From Candidatus Alcium sp. F082 (GTDB lineage Bacteria > Bacteroidota > Bacteroidia > Bacteroidales > F082): a stretch of 64,000 nucleotides of DNA. Below the pieces are notes generated by a model that did no database searches, was not told where the DNA came from, and saw only the letters and a program-made list of their open reading frames with translations. Each line of letters starts with the position of its first letter. The first letter of the stretch is position 1. The stretch lies in the NCBI GenBank assembly GCA_001543395.1, contig LPNG01000002.1, positions 39,315 to 103,314 of the forward strand. The letters run 5' to 3'. Both the position numbers and the translations under genes were made by a program. Of this stretch, positions 32,798-41,420 are shown piece by piece.

Positions 32798-33967
32798 GTG
32801 CAGTTCAGTTTTCACTTTAACAGCTTAAGTTTCATACTTTTAATCGTTTTTGGCATCAGCCTCGTCATCCAATTGATCTACCATTGGGGCCTGTTTTCGA
32901 AAGTGGCCTTCTATAAAAGGAATGCGCGCCCGAAACTCGACGAGGAGCTGGAGCCCGTCTCCATCGTGCTTTGCGCCCGCGACGCCTACGAGTACCTCAC
33001 CGAATTGATACCTGCCCTGCTCAAGCAGGATTATCCTGACTTTGAAATTGTTGTAGTGAACGACTGCTCCGATGACGAGACCGAGGAATACCTGAAAGAC
33101 TTGGAACGTAAGGAGACTAGGGTAAAGCCCGTGCAACTGAAACAGCACCTTAACTTCTTCAACGGCAAGAAGTTCCCGCTTTCGATGGGCATCAAGTCGG
33201 CACAAAACGACCTCATCGTCTTCACTGAATGCAACTGCATGCCTGTCAACGACCAATGGCTGCGTAGCGTGGTGAACCGTTACAACAGCCGCACGGAGAT
33301 CGTCATCGGCTACAGCCCTTACGTGCAGAAGAAAAGCAGCCTGAACCGTATCATCCGCTTCGACGCTCTGCAGAACGGCCTGCTCTACCTCTCCGCCGCC
33401 CTGAGCCGTCATCCCTACATGGGCATCGGCAAGAACCTGTCGTATCGTAAGGAGCTGTTCTACAGGAATCAAGGCTTCATCTCGCATTACACCACCTCGG
33501 TGGGCGACGACGACTTGTTTATCAACCAAACCGCCAACAAGAAAAACACGGAGGTGCTGATCGACGCCGAAGATGCCATCCTTGCCACCCCCACCAACAA
33601 CTTCAAGCTTTGGATGCGCCAGAAAAGCAGCCGCTACTCCACCATCCCGAAGTATGGCACACGAGCCCGTTTGATGCTCAGCTTGTTCTACGTATCCCAA
33701 TTCTTGTTCTATGCCTCATTCATCGCGCTGCTGGCCCTCTGTGCAAGACCCGCCTTCACCATCGCCAACAATGCGGTCTTCTATATCCCCATCTTGGTGT
33801 TTTTCTTCCTGCTGCGCTTTGGCACACAGCTGTTTATCTACCACAAAGCCTCCAAGCGCTTGGGTGAAAAAGGCCTGCTCCCAGGATTGATCGCCTACGA
33901 TTTCCTGTTCGCTTTCCTCTCCCCCTGGCAAAGACTGATGGGTAGGATGAATGTGGGCGTGGAATAA
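32798..33967 (+). CDS. Family 2 glycosyltransferase, membrane-bound
   Basis: A 389-residue GT-A glycosyltransferase. An N-terminal membrane helix (about 8-30) precedes the GT2 domain: PVSIVLCARDAYEYL, FEIVVVNDCSDDETEEY, an FTECNCMP element in the place of the DxD motif, and a VGDDDLFIN acceptor region. Two or three C-terminal membrane spans (about 300-365) follow. The start codon is GTG at 32798, 22 bases after the -7 element. Sugar and acceptor cannot be told from sequence; no glycan cluster adjoins. Confidence 0.9.
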   Translation: MQFSFHFNSLSFILLIVFGISLVIQLIYHWGLFSKVAFYKRNARPKLDEELEPVSIVLCARDAYEYLTELIPALLKQDYPDFEIVVVNDCSDDETEEYLKDLERKETRVKPVQLKQHLNFFNGKKFPLSMGIKSAQNDLIVFTECNCMPVNDQWLRSVVNRYNSRTEIVIGYSPYVQKKSSLNRIIRFDALQNGLLYLSAALSRHPYMGIGKNLSYRKELFYRNQGFISHYTTSVGDDDLFINQTANKKNTEVLIDAEDAILATPTNNFKLWMRQKSSRYSTIPKYGTRARLMLSLFYVSQFLFYASFIALLALCARPAFTIANNAVFYIPILVFFFLLRFGTQLFIYHKASKRLGEKGLLPGLIAYDFLFAFLSPWQRLMGRMNVGVE

Positions 33968-33969
33968 GC

Positions 33970-34725
33970 TTATCCCTTGATTTGAATCACAAATCCTTCG
34001 TCGATGAGCGGCTGCACAAATACTCTCATCTCATCCACCGTGAACTTTTGTAAACCTTCCTCTGGAGTCGGCCTATCGATGGTGTAGACCATGATTTCGC
34101 GCGGCTTCAAAATCCGCACGATGTCCATCCAGCCGTTCAACACTTCAGCGCTCGACGAGTCGAAGTCCTTGCTCTTCAAGAACATAGTCTGAAGGATGAA
34201 GTCACCGTTGAACTGCTTCAGCGCCTCCACCACCCTATTCACATCATAACCTGGGGCAGGATGGTTGATTTTCTCAACGAGTTCATTGGTAGGGGCGTCG
34301 ATTTTCATCGTCGGGTTATCAACCTTGCGTAAGGCATTAAATACCTCCGGTTTGTGCACCATCGTAGCATTCGACAGCACGGTGATCTTTGAATTGGGAT
34401 AATACAGGTTGCGAAGCCTTATCGTGTCGTCGATGATTTGCGGGAACTCAGGGTTGATGGTGGGCTCGCCATCGCCGCTGAAGGTGATGGAGTCAATGTT
34501 CACGCCATCGTTTTTGCATTGCTGCAACTTGGTTTCCAAGGCTTTGCGCACCTTCTCGGCAGAGGGCAATTGGGTGTCATTGCGCCCGTCCTTGTTCCAC
34601 CCGCATTCGCAATAGATGCAGTCGAACGTACATATCTTACCCTTTTCAGGCAACAGATTGATTCCCAAAGAACTGCCCAAACGACGGCTATGGATGGGAC
34701 CGAAAACGACTTCTTCTCTGATCAT
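33970..34725 (-). CDS. Radical SAM protein (YfkB/MoaA-like)
   Basis: A 251-residue radical SAM enzyme with the [4Fe-4S] motif C32-x3-C36-x2-C39 (CTFDCIYCECG). SITFSGDGEPTINPEF (about 98-113) is the GGE-equivalent that contacts SAM, and NATMVHKPEV follows. Proteins of this type (SPASM-less, YfkB or glycyl-radical-activase-like) are common in anaerobes, with the substrate undefined. Converges with the glycosyltransferase gene 2 bases away; a large inverted repeat separates it from rny. Confidence 0.85.
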   Translation of the reverse strand: MIREEVVFGPIHSRRLGSSLGINLLPEKGKICTFDCIYCECGWNKDGRNDTQLPSAEKVRKALETKLQQCKNDGVNIDSITFSGDGEPTINPEFPQIIDDTIRLRNLYYPNSKITVLSNATMVHKPEVFNALRKVDNPTMKIDAPTNELVEKINHPAPGYDVNRVVEALKQFNGDFILQTMFLKSKDFDSSSAEVLNGWMDIVRILKPREIMVYTIDRPTPEEGLQKFTVDEMRVFVQPLIDEGFVIQIKG

Positions 34726-34739
34726 GTGAATTGATAGTT

Positions 34740-34845
34740 ATTGCCGTGCATGTCATTCCGAGGATTTTATCGGCATAGATACACTCGCCCAAAGGGCTCG
34801 GTATGACATGCCGATAAAATCCGAAGCGAATCTATGCACGGCAAT
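34740..34845. repeat. Large nested inverted repeat between rny and the radical SAM gene
   Basis: Outer arms ATTGCCGTGCAT (34740-34751) and ATGCACGGCAAT (34834-34845) are perfect complements. Inside, GATTTTATCGGCAT (34763-34776) pairs with ATGCCGATAAAATC (34808-34821), and GTCAT/CCGAG with CTCGG/ATGAC gives further pairing. The 106-base element would form one long hairpin in RNA downstream of rny. It looks like a dispersed palindromic repeat and may also act as a 3' barrier or terminator. Confidence 0.85.
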
Positions 34846-34850
34846 TGTTC

Positions 34851-36419
34851 TTATTTTGCGTACTGAACGGCTCTCGTCTCGCGGATGACCGTGATCTTGA
34901 TCTGACCCGGATAGGTCATCTCGGTCTGGATCTGCTTCGAGAGGTCGTAGGCGATGCGGTCGGCGTCTTGGTCGCTCACCTTGTCGGCACCCACGATGAC
35001 GCGCAGTTCGCGGCCTGCTTGGATGGCATAGGTCTTCACCACACCCGGATAGCTCATGGCCATCTCCTCCAGCTTGTTGAGGCGCTGGATGTAGGCCTCG
35101 ACCACCTCGCGGCGGGCACCAGGACGGGCACCAGAGATGGCGTCGCACACTTGGACTATGGGCGAGATGAGGTTGTCCATCTCGATTTCGTCGTGGTGGG
35201 CACCGATGGCGTTGCAGATGTCGGGTTTCTCCTTCATGCGTTCGGCAACCTTCATACCGAGGATGGCGTGCGGCAGCTCTTCCTCGTTCTCGGCTACTTT
35301 ACCGATGTCATGGAGCAGACCGGCACGTTTGGCAGCCTTCACATTGAGGCCCAACTCGGCAGCCATGGTGGCGCAGAGCTTGGCCGTCTCCACGGAGTGC
35401 TGCAGCAGGTTCTGTCCGTATGATGAACGGTATTTCATGCGACCTACCATCTTGATGAGTTCGGGATTCAGGTTGTGAATGCCGAGGTCGATGGAGGTGC
35501 GCTTACCCGTCTCGATGATTTCCTGTTCCACCTGTTTCTCCACCTTGTGGACCACCTCTTCGATGCGGGCGGGGTGGATGCGGCCGTCGACGACGAGCTT
35601 CTGCAGGGAGAGACGGGCAATTTCGCGGCGGATGGGATCGAAGCCTGAGATGAGGATGGCATCGGGGCTGTCGTCGATGATGATCTCGACGCCCGTGAGC
35701 GACTCGAGGGTGCGGATGTTACGACCCTCACGGCCGATGATGCGGCCCTTGATTTCGTCGTTCTCGATGTTGAACACGCTGACGGTGTTCTCGATAGCCG
35801 TCTCGGCAGCCGTACGCTGGATGGTCTCGATGACGATCTTCTTGGCCATCTGGTTGGCGCTCATCTTGGCGTCTTCGGTGGCTTCCTTCACGTAGACCAT
35901 AGCCTCGGCCTGGGCGTCTTCCTTGATCAACTCGATCAGCTGATCCTTGGCTTCTTTGACCGAGAGACCTGAGATGGACTCCAGTTTCTTCGACTCCTCG
36001 CTATAGATACGGTCGAGGTCGGCCTTTTTCTTGTTGAAGCTTTCCATCTGAGAGTCAAGACGTTGCTGTGCAGCCTGCAGCTCTTTGCCTTTACGCTGCA
36101 CCTCTTCCATCTTTTGGTTGGCCTCCTGCTTGAGTTGGCTGACCTTCTGTTCGGTCTTCTGCAGCTCGCGTTTGCGGTCGTTGCAGGCCTTCTCGTGCTC
36201 GTCTTTCATCTGGAGGAACTTCTCCTTGGCTTGCAGGATGCGTTCTTTCTTGATGACTTCGGCTTTCTCCTTGGCTTCTTCGAGCAAGGCGGTCTCTTCT
36301 TTGGTGACGGCTTTCTTAAGTAGGGTGGACGTGATGAGGTAACCAACCGCGAGGCCCACGACCAAAGCCGCTGCGGCGATGATAATCCAAGTAGTGTTTG
36401 TGATAGTGAGTAATAACAT
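34851..36419 (-). CDS. rny: Ribonuclease Y
   Basis: A 522-residue membrane-anchored endoribonuclease that starts mRNA decay. Hydrophobic N-terminal anchor (about 5-30), a long Glu/Lys/Gln-rich coiled coil (about 35-185), a KH domain with [16 protein letters not shown] (about 232-247), and an HD domain with the catalytic [16 protein letters not shown] (about 370-385) and AHHDEIEM. Normal length. It is followed by a long inverted repeat and preceded by the probable 6S RNA and zapA. Confidence 0.97.
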   Translation of the reverse strand: MLLLTITNTTWIIIAAAALVVGLAVGYLITSTLLKKAVTKEETALLEEAKEKAEVIKKERILQAKEKFLQMKDEHEKACNDRKRELQKTEQKVSQLKQEANQKMEEVQRKGKELQAAQQRLDSQMESFNKKKADLDRIYSEESKKLESISGLSVKEAKDQLIELIKEDAQAEAMVYVKEATEDAKMSANQMAKKIVIETIQRTAAETAIENTVSVFNIENDEIKGRIIGREGRNIRTLESLTGVEIIIDDSPDAILISGFDPIRREIARLSLQKLVVDGRIHPARIEEVVHKVEKQVEQEIIETGKRTSIDLGIHNLNPELIKMVGRMKYRSSYGQNLLQHSVETAKLCATMAAELGLNVKAAKRAGLLHDIGKVAENEEELPHAILGMKVAERMKEKPDICNAIGAHHDEIEMDNLISPIVQVCDAISGARPGARREVVEAYIQRLNKLEEMAMSYPGVVKTYAIQAGRELRVIVGADKVSDQDADRIAYDLSKQIQTEMTYPGQIKITVIRETRAVQYAK

Positions 36420-36461
36420 TTTAAAACTCTGTTTTTACTCGAAAAATGAGGAGGAAACAAA

Positions 36462-36653
36462 GAAACTGCCTGCCCTTGGAGATGCGTAAACTCCATATAA
36501 TACGCTTGTGGCCACCGCGTTGCGCAAACGTCCACCGGTGCCAAAGGCACTTCCCCGAAGGGAATGAGGCCTGTTTTTACAGTGCGCGAGTAGACCGATT
36601 GATGTGTTGATAATGTTGAGTTTACCAAATGCGCTGAACAGGCAGTTCCAGAT
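36462..36653 (-). ncRNA. ssrS: Probable 6S RNA
   Basis: About 190 non-coding bases between zapA and rny, transcribed leftward. The ends form an 11-bp closing stem: GGAACTGCCTG (36649 to 36639) pairs with CAGGCAGTTTC (36472 to 36462) with a single G-U. A GTTCTTTG -7-like element lies just upstream. The interior can form a long interrupted hairpin with a large open central region (about 36575-36620), the shape that lets 6S RNA mimic an open promoter and bind RNA polymerase. zapA beside ssrS is a widely conserved neighbourhood. The call rests on length, closing stem and synteny, not on a covariance-model search. Confidence 0.62.
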
Positions 36654-36656
36654 CTT

Positions 36657-36664
36657 CAAAGAAC
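36657..36664 (-). promoter_or_regulatory. -7-like element before the probable 6S RNA
   Basis: Minus-strand GTTCTTTG (36664 to 36657), one mismatch to TAnnTTTG, placed to start transcription within a few bases of the 5' closing stem at 36649. Confidence 0.45.
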
Positions 36665-36685
36665 CCACCCACGTCTTCACGTGGA

Positions 36686-36970
36686 TTATGATTGTTCGCT
36701 CAATAAGTCGTTCAGATCTTGCAGCATACGCTCCAGATTCTGATTCCTGTAAGACAATTCAGCATCCATCTTGACTACCGAGGTGGCAAATTGCAAAGCC
36801 GTCATCGAAAGCAAGTCCTGCACGTCCTTGTAGGCATAATGCTTCGTGTAATACTTCACCCTCTCATTGATGAGGGCGCCGGCCTTGCGGACCTTTTCCT
36901 CGTCAGCACGAGCCACCGAAAGGCGATAGGGCCTGTCCAGTAACGTGATATTGATGGTTATTTCGTCCAT
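36686..36970 (-). CDS. zapA: Cell division protein ZapA
   Basis: A 94-residue ZapA-family protein that bundles FtsZ filaments. It begins MDEITINITLLDRPYRLSV, with the short N-terminal beta domain of ZapA, and continues as a long helix (VRKAGALINERVKYY... YRNQNLERMLQDLNDLL) for dimerisation. ATG at 36970 preferred to the TTG five codons earlier. It lies 24 bases after the ZapB-like gene and just before the probable 6S RNA. Confidence 0.9.
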   Translation of the reverse strand: MDEITINITLLDRPYRLSVARADEEKVRKAGALINERVKYYTKHYAYKDVQDLLSMTALQFATSVVKMDAELSYRNQNLERMLQDLNDLLSEQS

Positions 36971-36994
36971 TGTGCTGACTTTCAAGTATCTGAA

Positions 36995-37288
36995 TTATTC
37001 CTTACTGTTCAAAATCGAAACGCATCTGTCAATTTCCCTCACCAACTCTTGAATGAGCTTTCTTCCTTCTTCTAATTCTCCCTCGTTGTCGAGTGCGTTA
37101 ACAATTGTACTTTTATTTATTTTATCTTGCAACTCCCCTGCCGAACGGCGCAGCGCCAGATTCTCCTCATCCAACGCCTTGTTCGCTTCGGCGAGCCGCT
37201 TGTTTTCCACCGCCAACTGATTTTTCTCATCAATCAATTTCCTCAATTTCAATTCAATCTCGGATACTATGATGCTCAAATCGGCCAT
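36995..37288 (-). CDS. Coiled-coil protein upstream of zapA (ZapB-like)
   Basis: 97 residues, almost entirely heptad-patterned: IIVSEIELKLRKLIDEKNQLAVENKRLAEANKAL and onward. No other domain. Size, coiled coil and position before zapA suggest a divisome coiled coil comparable to ZapB, although I cannot show homology. Start at the ATG at 37288; a longer frame to 37369 would run across the promoter at 37317-37324. Confidence 0.75.
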   Translation of the reverse strand: MADLSIIVSEIELKLRKLIDEKNQLAVENKRLAEANKALDEENLALRRSAGELQDKINKSTIVNALDNEGELEEGRKLIQELVREIDRCVSILNSKE

Positions 37289-37316
37289 GGAACATTCGGT
37301 TCTTGGAATTGTGCCA

Positions 37317-37324
37317 CAAAAATA
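37317..37324 (-). promoter_or_regulatory. Promoter -7 element of the zapB-like/zapA operon
   Basis: Minus-strand TATTTTTG (37324 to 37317), exact TAnnTTTG match, 29 bases before the ATG at 37288. Confidence 0.6.
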
Positions 37325-37427
37325 CGGAATTAAACAATACTTCGCCCGTTTTTCGAAAAAAATTTCCACGATACGCCCATAATAGCAGGAAAAACCCTAC
37401 TTTTATCGCTCCAAAACCAACAACAGC

Positions 37428-38990
37428 ATGAGAAAAATCGCATTTATGATCGCCCTAATCACCGTTTTGGCTTCTTGTTCCACGAAAGAAACCACCCTGA
37501 CCATCATCGAAACCACTGATACTCACGGCCGTTACGATGAGTTTGCCAACGATGCCTACACCCTCAAGAAGATGAAAGCCGAGCTAGGCGACCGGCTTAT
37601 CCTGTTGGACAATGGTGACGACATGCAAGGCACGCCGTTCCAATATTGCTCCAACCAAGACGCCGAGCACCCCAACCTGGTTTCCGAAGTGTTGAATTAT
37701 TTCCCCTACGACGTCGCTTGCGTGGGCAACCACGACATCGAGGCGGGCCGAAAGGTGTTCGACCGCGTCTATTCCGAGGCGAAGATGCCCGTTTTGGCCG
37801 CCAATGTCATCGACGAGACCACGGGGGAGCCTTACTTCACACCTTATATTATATTGGAGCGCGAAGGCTACAAGATTGCCGTGCTCGGACTGCTGACGCC
37901 CTATGTAGTCACTTGGGTACCCGACAGATTGCGTCCAGGCCTGCGTTTCGATCAACTCGAGGCCGCTGCCGAGAAATGGGTGAAAACCATCCAAGAGAAA
38001 GAGCACCCCGACCTTATGGTGGGCCTTTTCCATTCGGGATTTGAGCCACAGATGCAAAACCTGCCTGAAGACCACCCCTTGGGTCGCGAGAACGCCACAA
38101 AATGGGTGGCCGAAAACATCCCCGGCTTCGACCTCATCTACTACGGCCACGACCACCGCGCTCGTGCCGAGAAGCTGACGAACCCCAACGGCGAGCCCGT
38201 GTATGTGCTCAACTCAGGCTGCCGCGGTCAGGGATTGGCCAAGGCTGAAGTGACGCTGAAGAAAGGAAAGAGGCCACAAATCAGCATCGAGCTCATGCCC
38301 ACCGACGGCGAAGAGAAAGACGAAGCCTTCCTCGCCATGCTCCAACCCTACCTCGACCGCGCTGAGGCCTACCAAAACAAAGAGGTGGCCGAGTTGCCCG
38401 TCAGCATCAGCAGCGACGAGGTCTTCAACGGCCCTTGCCTCTGGGTCGACGAGATTCACCGCTGTCAGATGGAGACCGTCGAAGCCGAAGGCATCCATGC
38501 CGACATCTCGATGGCGGCTCCGCTCAGCGGCGGCAAGACCATCGAAGCGGGGAGGCTGAAAGTCAAGGACTTCTTCACCTGGTACCCCTTCGAAAACTCA
38601 CTGGCCGTCATGGCCTTGACAGGCAAGGAAGTGAAAGACTTCATCGAATATGCCTACGAGATGAAAAACCCCATCTATAACTTCGACTGCGCCGCGGGTA
38701 TCCGCTACGAGGTGACCGACAAGAACCCCATGGGCGAACGCATCAACATCGTCGGCATGGCCGACGGCACGCCCTTCGACATGGAGAAGACCTACAACGT
38801 GGTGATGAACTCCTACCGCTCGATGGGTGGCGGCAACCACCTCATCAACGGCATCGGCTGGGCACAGGAAGAGATCAAGGACCATGTGGTCTGGCAGAGC
38901 GACCGCGACTTGCGTTCGTTATTTATTGACTGGGCCATGAAAAAAGGTGTGCTTGACAGTGAACCGTTGAACTGCTGGAAGATTAAATGA
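37428..38990 (+). CDS. 5'-nucleotidase/UshA-type metallophosphatase lipoprotein
   Basis: A 520-residue bifunctional nucleotidase. SPII lipoprotein signal (VLASC, C17), then the calcineurin-like metallophosphatase domain with TDTHGRYDEF (D and H ligands, about 30-39), DNGDDMQGTPF (62-72), GNHDIEAG and GHDHRARAEK, and a C-terminal nucleotidase domain (about 320-520; NSYRSMGGGNH carries substrate-stacking residues). It is placed in the envelope to release nucleosides from external nucleotides, which fits the nucleoside kinases in this window. Near-consensus TACTTTTA 22 bases upstream. It overlaps the next gene by four bases. Confidence 0.93.
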   Translation: MRKIAFMIALITVLASCSTKETTLTIIETTDTHGRYDEFANDAYTLKKMKAELGDRLILLDNGDDMQGTPFQYCSNQDAEHPNLVSEVLNYFPYDVACVGNHDIEAGRKVFDRVYSEAKMPVLAANVIDETTGEPYFTPYIILEREGYKIAVLGLLTPYVVTWVPDRLRPGLRFDQLEAAAEKWVKTIQEKEHPDLMVGLFHSGFEPQMQNLPEDHPLGRENATKWVAENIPGFDLIYYGHDHRARAEKLTNPNGEPVYVLNSGCRGQGLAKAEVTLKKGKRPQISIELMPTDGEEKDEAFLAMLQPYLDRAEAYQNKEVAELPVSISSDEVFNGPCLWVDEIHRCQMETVEAEGIHADISMAAPLSGGKTIEAGRLKVKDFFTWYPFENSLAVMALTGKEVKDFIEYAYEMKNPIYNFDCAAGIRYEVTDKNPMGERINIVGMADGTPFDMEKTYNVVMNSYRSMGGGNHLINGIGWAQEEIKDHVVWQSDRDLRSLFIDWAMKKGVLDSEPLNCWKIK

Positions 38991-40279
38991 GAGAAGAATT
39001 CCTATACTACACTTGGGAGAACCGCCTGACCGACAAGGACTTGAAAACCACAGAAGGCGAAGCGGTAGAGGTGGTGGCTACGGGCTACCGCAACACCGAC
39101 TCGGGTCCCGACTTCCTTGAAGCCAAGATCCAAATCGGCGACAAACTCTGGGCTGGACATGTGGAGATCCATGTGAAGACCAGCGACTGGAACCGCCATG
39201 GGCACCAGAACGACAAAGCCTACAAAAACGTCATTCTGCATGTGGTATACGAAAACGATGCCAAGGTAAACGACATCCCGACCTTGGAACTGAAAGGGCA
39301 TTTCGACGAACGTCTATTTGCACAATACCAGAAACTTATCGCCTCCAAGACTTGGATCCCCTGTGAGAAAAGCATCAGCAAAGTGCCCGTCTTCACCAGG
39401 CTTTCGTGGCTCGACCGTATGGCTGTGGAGCGTTTGGAGAGCAAGTCGGGCGCCGTCACCAAGATACTGGAAGCCAACCAATTTGATTGGGAGGATGCGC
39501 TTTACAAACTGCTCATGCGCTATTTCGGCTTGAAAGTCAACAACGAGGCTTTTGAGTATTTGGCCAACATCTTGCCTTTCAAGACCTTGCTGAAACACGC
39601 CGACAACCTTCTTCAGGTCGAAGCCATGCTCATGGGTTGCGCGGGATTCCTCGAAGACGAGTTCACGGAGGATTATCCCCTACTGCTCAAGCGTGAGTAT
39701 AGTGTGATGAAGGCCAAGTTCAACCTGCTGACCATGCCTGCCGAGAGGTGGAAGTTCATGCGCATGCGGCCCTCAAATTTCCCTACTATCCGTCTGGCGC
39801 AAATGGCACAGCTCATCCATAAAAACGGGCCACTATTCTCAAAAATCAAGGCGGCGAAAGACAGTGCTGAAGCCAAGGCTTTGTTTGACGTGGCGGCATC
39901 GGAGTATTGGGAAACACATTGGCGGTTTGAGACGCGGCTGCCGAATCCCCCCGCCCCCCTTAAAAGGGGGAACCACGGCAGCCGTAAAACGGCCAAGCAT
40001 TTAGGTGATGCCACCGCAGATATATTGATTATCAATGCAGTTACGCCTTTACTGTTTTGCTACGGCAAGCTCCACAAAGACGAATCGGTGTGCGAGACCG
40101 CATTGCAATTCCTGGAAGACACTGAGGCCGAGGACAATGCCATCATCAGGCATTACGCCTCATGCGGCATCACGGCGGAAAATGCCATGCAGACACAGGC
40201 TTTGTTGCACCTTTATTCCTATTTTTGCAAGCGCAAACGCTGTTTGGACTGTCGCATCGGGAATGTACTGTTGAAGTAA
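38987..40279 (+). CDS. DUF2851 family protein
   Basis: 430 residues, a conserved Bacteroidota family of unknown function. The opening (EEFLYYTWENRLTDKDLKTTEGEAVEV) and the GPDFLEAKIQIGDKLWAGHVEIHVKTSDW segment are the family hallmark; the C-terminus ends with a CKRKRCLDCRIGN cysteine motif. No signal peptide or membrane span. The segment LPNPPAPLKRGNHGS (about 319-333) is encoded by a C/G palindrome that looks like an in-frame repeat insertion. Translationally coupled to the 5'-nucleotidase gene (ATGA) and followed 13 bases later by the acyltransferase gene. Confidence 0.85.
   Translation: MREEFLYYTWENRLTDKDLKTTEGEAVEVVATGYRNTDSGPDFLEAKIQIGDKLWAGHVEIHVKTSDWNRHGHQNDKAYKNVILHVVYENDAKVNDIPTLELKGHFDERLFAQYQKLIASKTWIPCEKSISKVPVFTRLSWLDRMAVERLESKSGAVTKILEANQFDWEDALYKLLMRYFGLKVNNEAFEYLANILPFKTLLKHADNLLQVEAMLMGCAGFLEDEFTEDYPLLLKREYSVMKAKFNLLTMPAERWKFMRMRPSNFPTIRLAQMAQLIHKNGPLFSKIKAAKDSAEAKALFDVAASEYWETHWRFETRLPNPPAPLKRGNHGSRKTAKHLGDATADILIINAVTPLLFCYGKLHKDESVCETALQFLEDTEAEDNAIIRHYASCGITAENAMQTQALLHLYSYFCKRKRCLDCRIGNVLLK
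39946..39972 (+). repeat. CCCCC-TTAAAA-GGGGG palindrome inside the DUF2851 gene
   Basis: CCCCCCG followed by CCCCCTTAAAAGGGGG forms a strong hairpin and is written in frame into the protein as NPPAPLKRG. The same short palindrome type is usually intergenic in many bacteria. Confidence 0.7.
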
Positions 40280-40292
40280 GCAACCAAAACCC

Positions 40293-41396
40293 ATGAAGAA
40301 CTTTTGGAGCATCGATATTGATCGGAAACGAGTCTTTGGATTGGACTTCTTGAGGGCTTTCGCCATTTTTTGCGTGGTGCAAGGCCACGCCGAGCGAATC
40401 CTGTTCGACACGCCCCTCGACCGTTTCACCGACATGCCCGTGCCCCATGGCGTCGACATCTTCTTCGTCATCACAGGATTCCTCATCGGGAAGTCGTTCA
40501 TCACCCACCTCGAGAACCACGACAACCACATCGGCCGTTCCAAGACCCTCTCATTCTATGTCCGGACTGCCTTGCGCATCTTGCCTAACTACCTCTTCAT
40601 CCTGTTTGTCAACTATCTCTTGGTTCAGCTCAATGTCATCGAAGGCGACGTCCACACCTTCCCGATGTGGCGTTTCGCCACCTTCACCCAAAACCTGTTC
40701 ACGCCTTTCTGGGGGTTCTATTGGGAGTCGTATTCCCTGCCCGTACAATGGTGGTTCTATATCTTCTTCCCGCTCCTTCTGATGCTCTTTTCGCTCTTCG
40801 CGAAGCCGAAAAAATACATCCCGTGGCTGTGTCTCCTTTTCATTGCGGCCTCCATCGCCTTCCGTCTCTCTGTGGCCGACCAGGTCCACGACCGCTTCGG
40901 CTGGGACATCTGGATCCGCAAGACCGTGGCTTCGCGTACTGACAATATCTATATGGGCGTGCTTGCTGCCTGGATGATGTGCTATCATCCCAAGCCATGG
41001 GAGCGTCACGCGGTGGCCAGTTTCATCATAGGTGTGGCCCTATTTGCTGCCACACGCATCATTCCTCGTACTCCGGGCACCTTCTATTATGACGCCTTAT
41101 ATCTGACAATCTCAGCCCTTGCCATCACGTTGTGGTTTCCTCTGCTGTCGAAATGGAAAACATACAAAACACGTTGGGGTGACATCATTTCGGGCATCAG
41201 CATACTATCCTACGCCATGTTCCTCACCAACCTGCTGCTACTCCAAGTCCTCGAGCATAGCTTCCCACAATTCTTGAGCCGTTACGCCATTGCCTATCCC
41301 GTTTATTGGATAATGGTCTTCGTAGCAGCCTATGTCCTGTATGTCTTTGTTGAAAAGCCCTTCGTGAGGATAAGGGATAAGATCAAGTTTTCGTAA
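40293..41396 (+). CDS. Acyltransferase 3 family membrane protein
   Basis: A 367-residue acyltransferase-3 (OafA/NodX-like) protein that acetylates or acylates sugars from the cytoplasmic side. About ten membrane spans; the N-terminal motif GLDFLRAFAIFCVVQGHAER contains the catalytic-type His, followed by VDIFFVITGFLIG and RTALRILPNYLF, all characteristic. Third gene of the 5'-nucleotidase/DUF2851 run. Target glycan unknown. Confidence 0.9.
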   Translation: MKNFWSIDIDRKRVFGLDFLRAFAIFCVVQGHAERILFDTPLDRFTDMPVPHGVDIFFVITGFLIGKSFITHLENHDNHIGRSKTLSFYVRTALRILPNYLFILFVNYLLVQLNVIEGDVHTFPMWRFATFTQNLFTPFWGFYWESYSLPVQWWFYIFFPLLLMLFSLFAKPKKYIPWLCLLFIAASIAFRLSVADQVHDRFGWDIWIRKTVASRTDNIYMGVLAAWMMCYHPKPWERHAVASFIIGVALFAATRIIPRTPGTFYYDALYLTISALAITLWFPLLSKWKTYKTRWGDIISGISILSYAMFLTNLLLLQVLEHSFPQFLSRYAIAYPVYWIMVFVAAYVLYVFVEKPFVRIRDKIKFS

Positions 41397-41420
41397 ACAA
41401 TACTAAATTAACCAAATACC

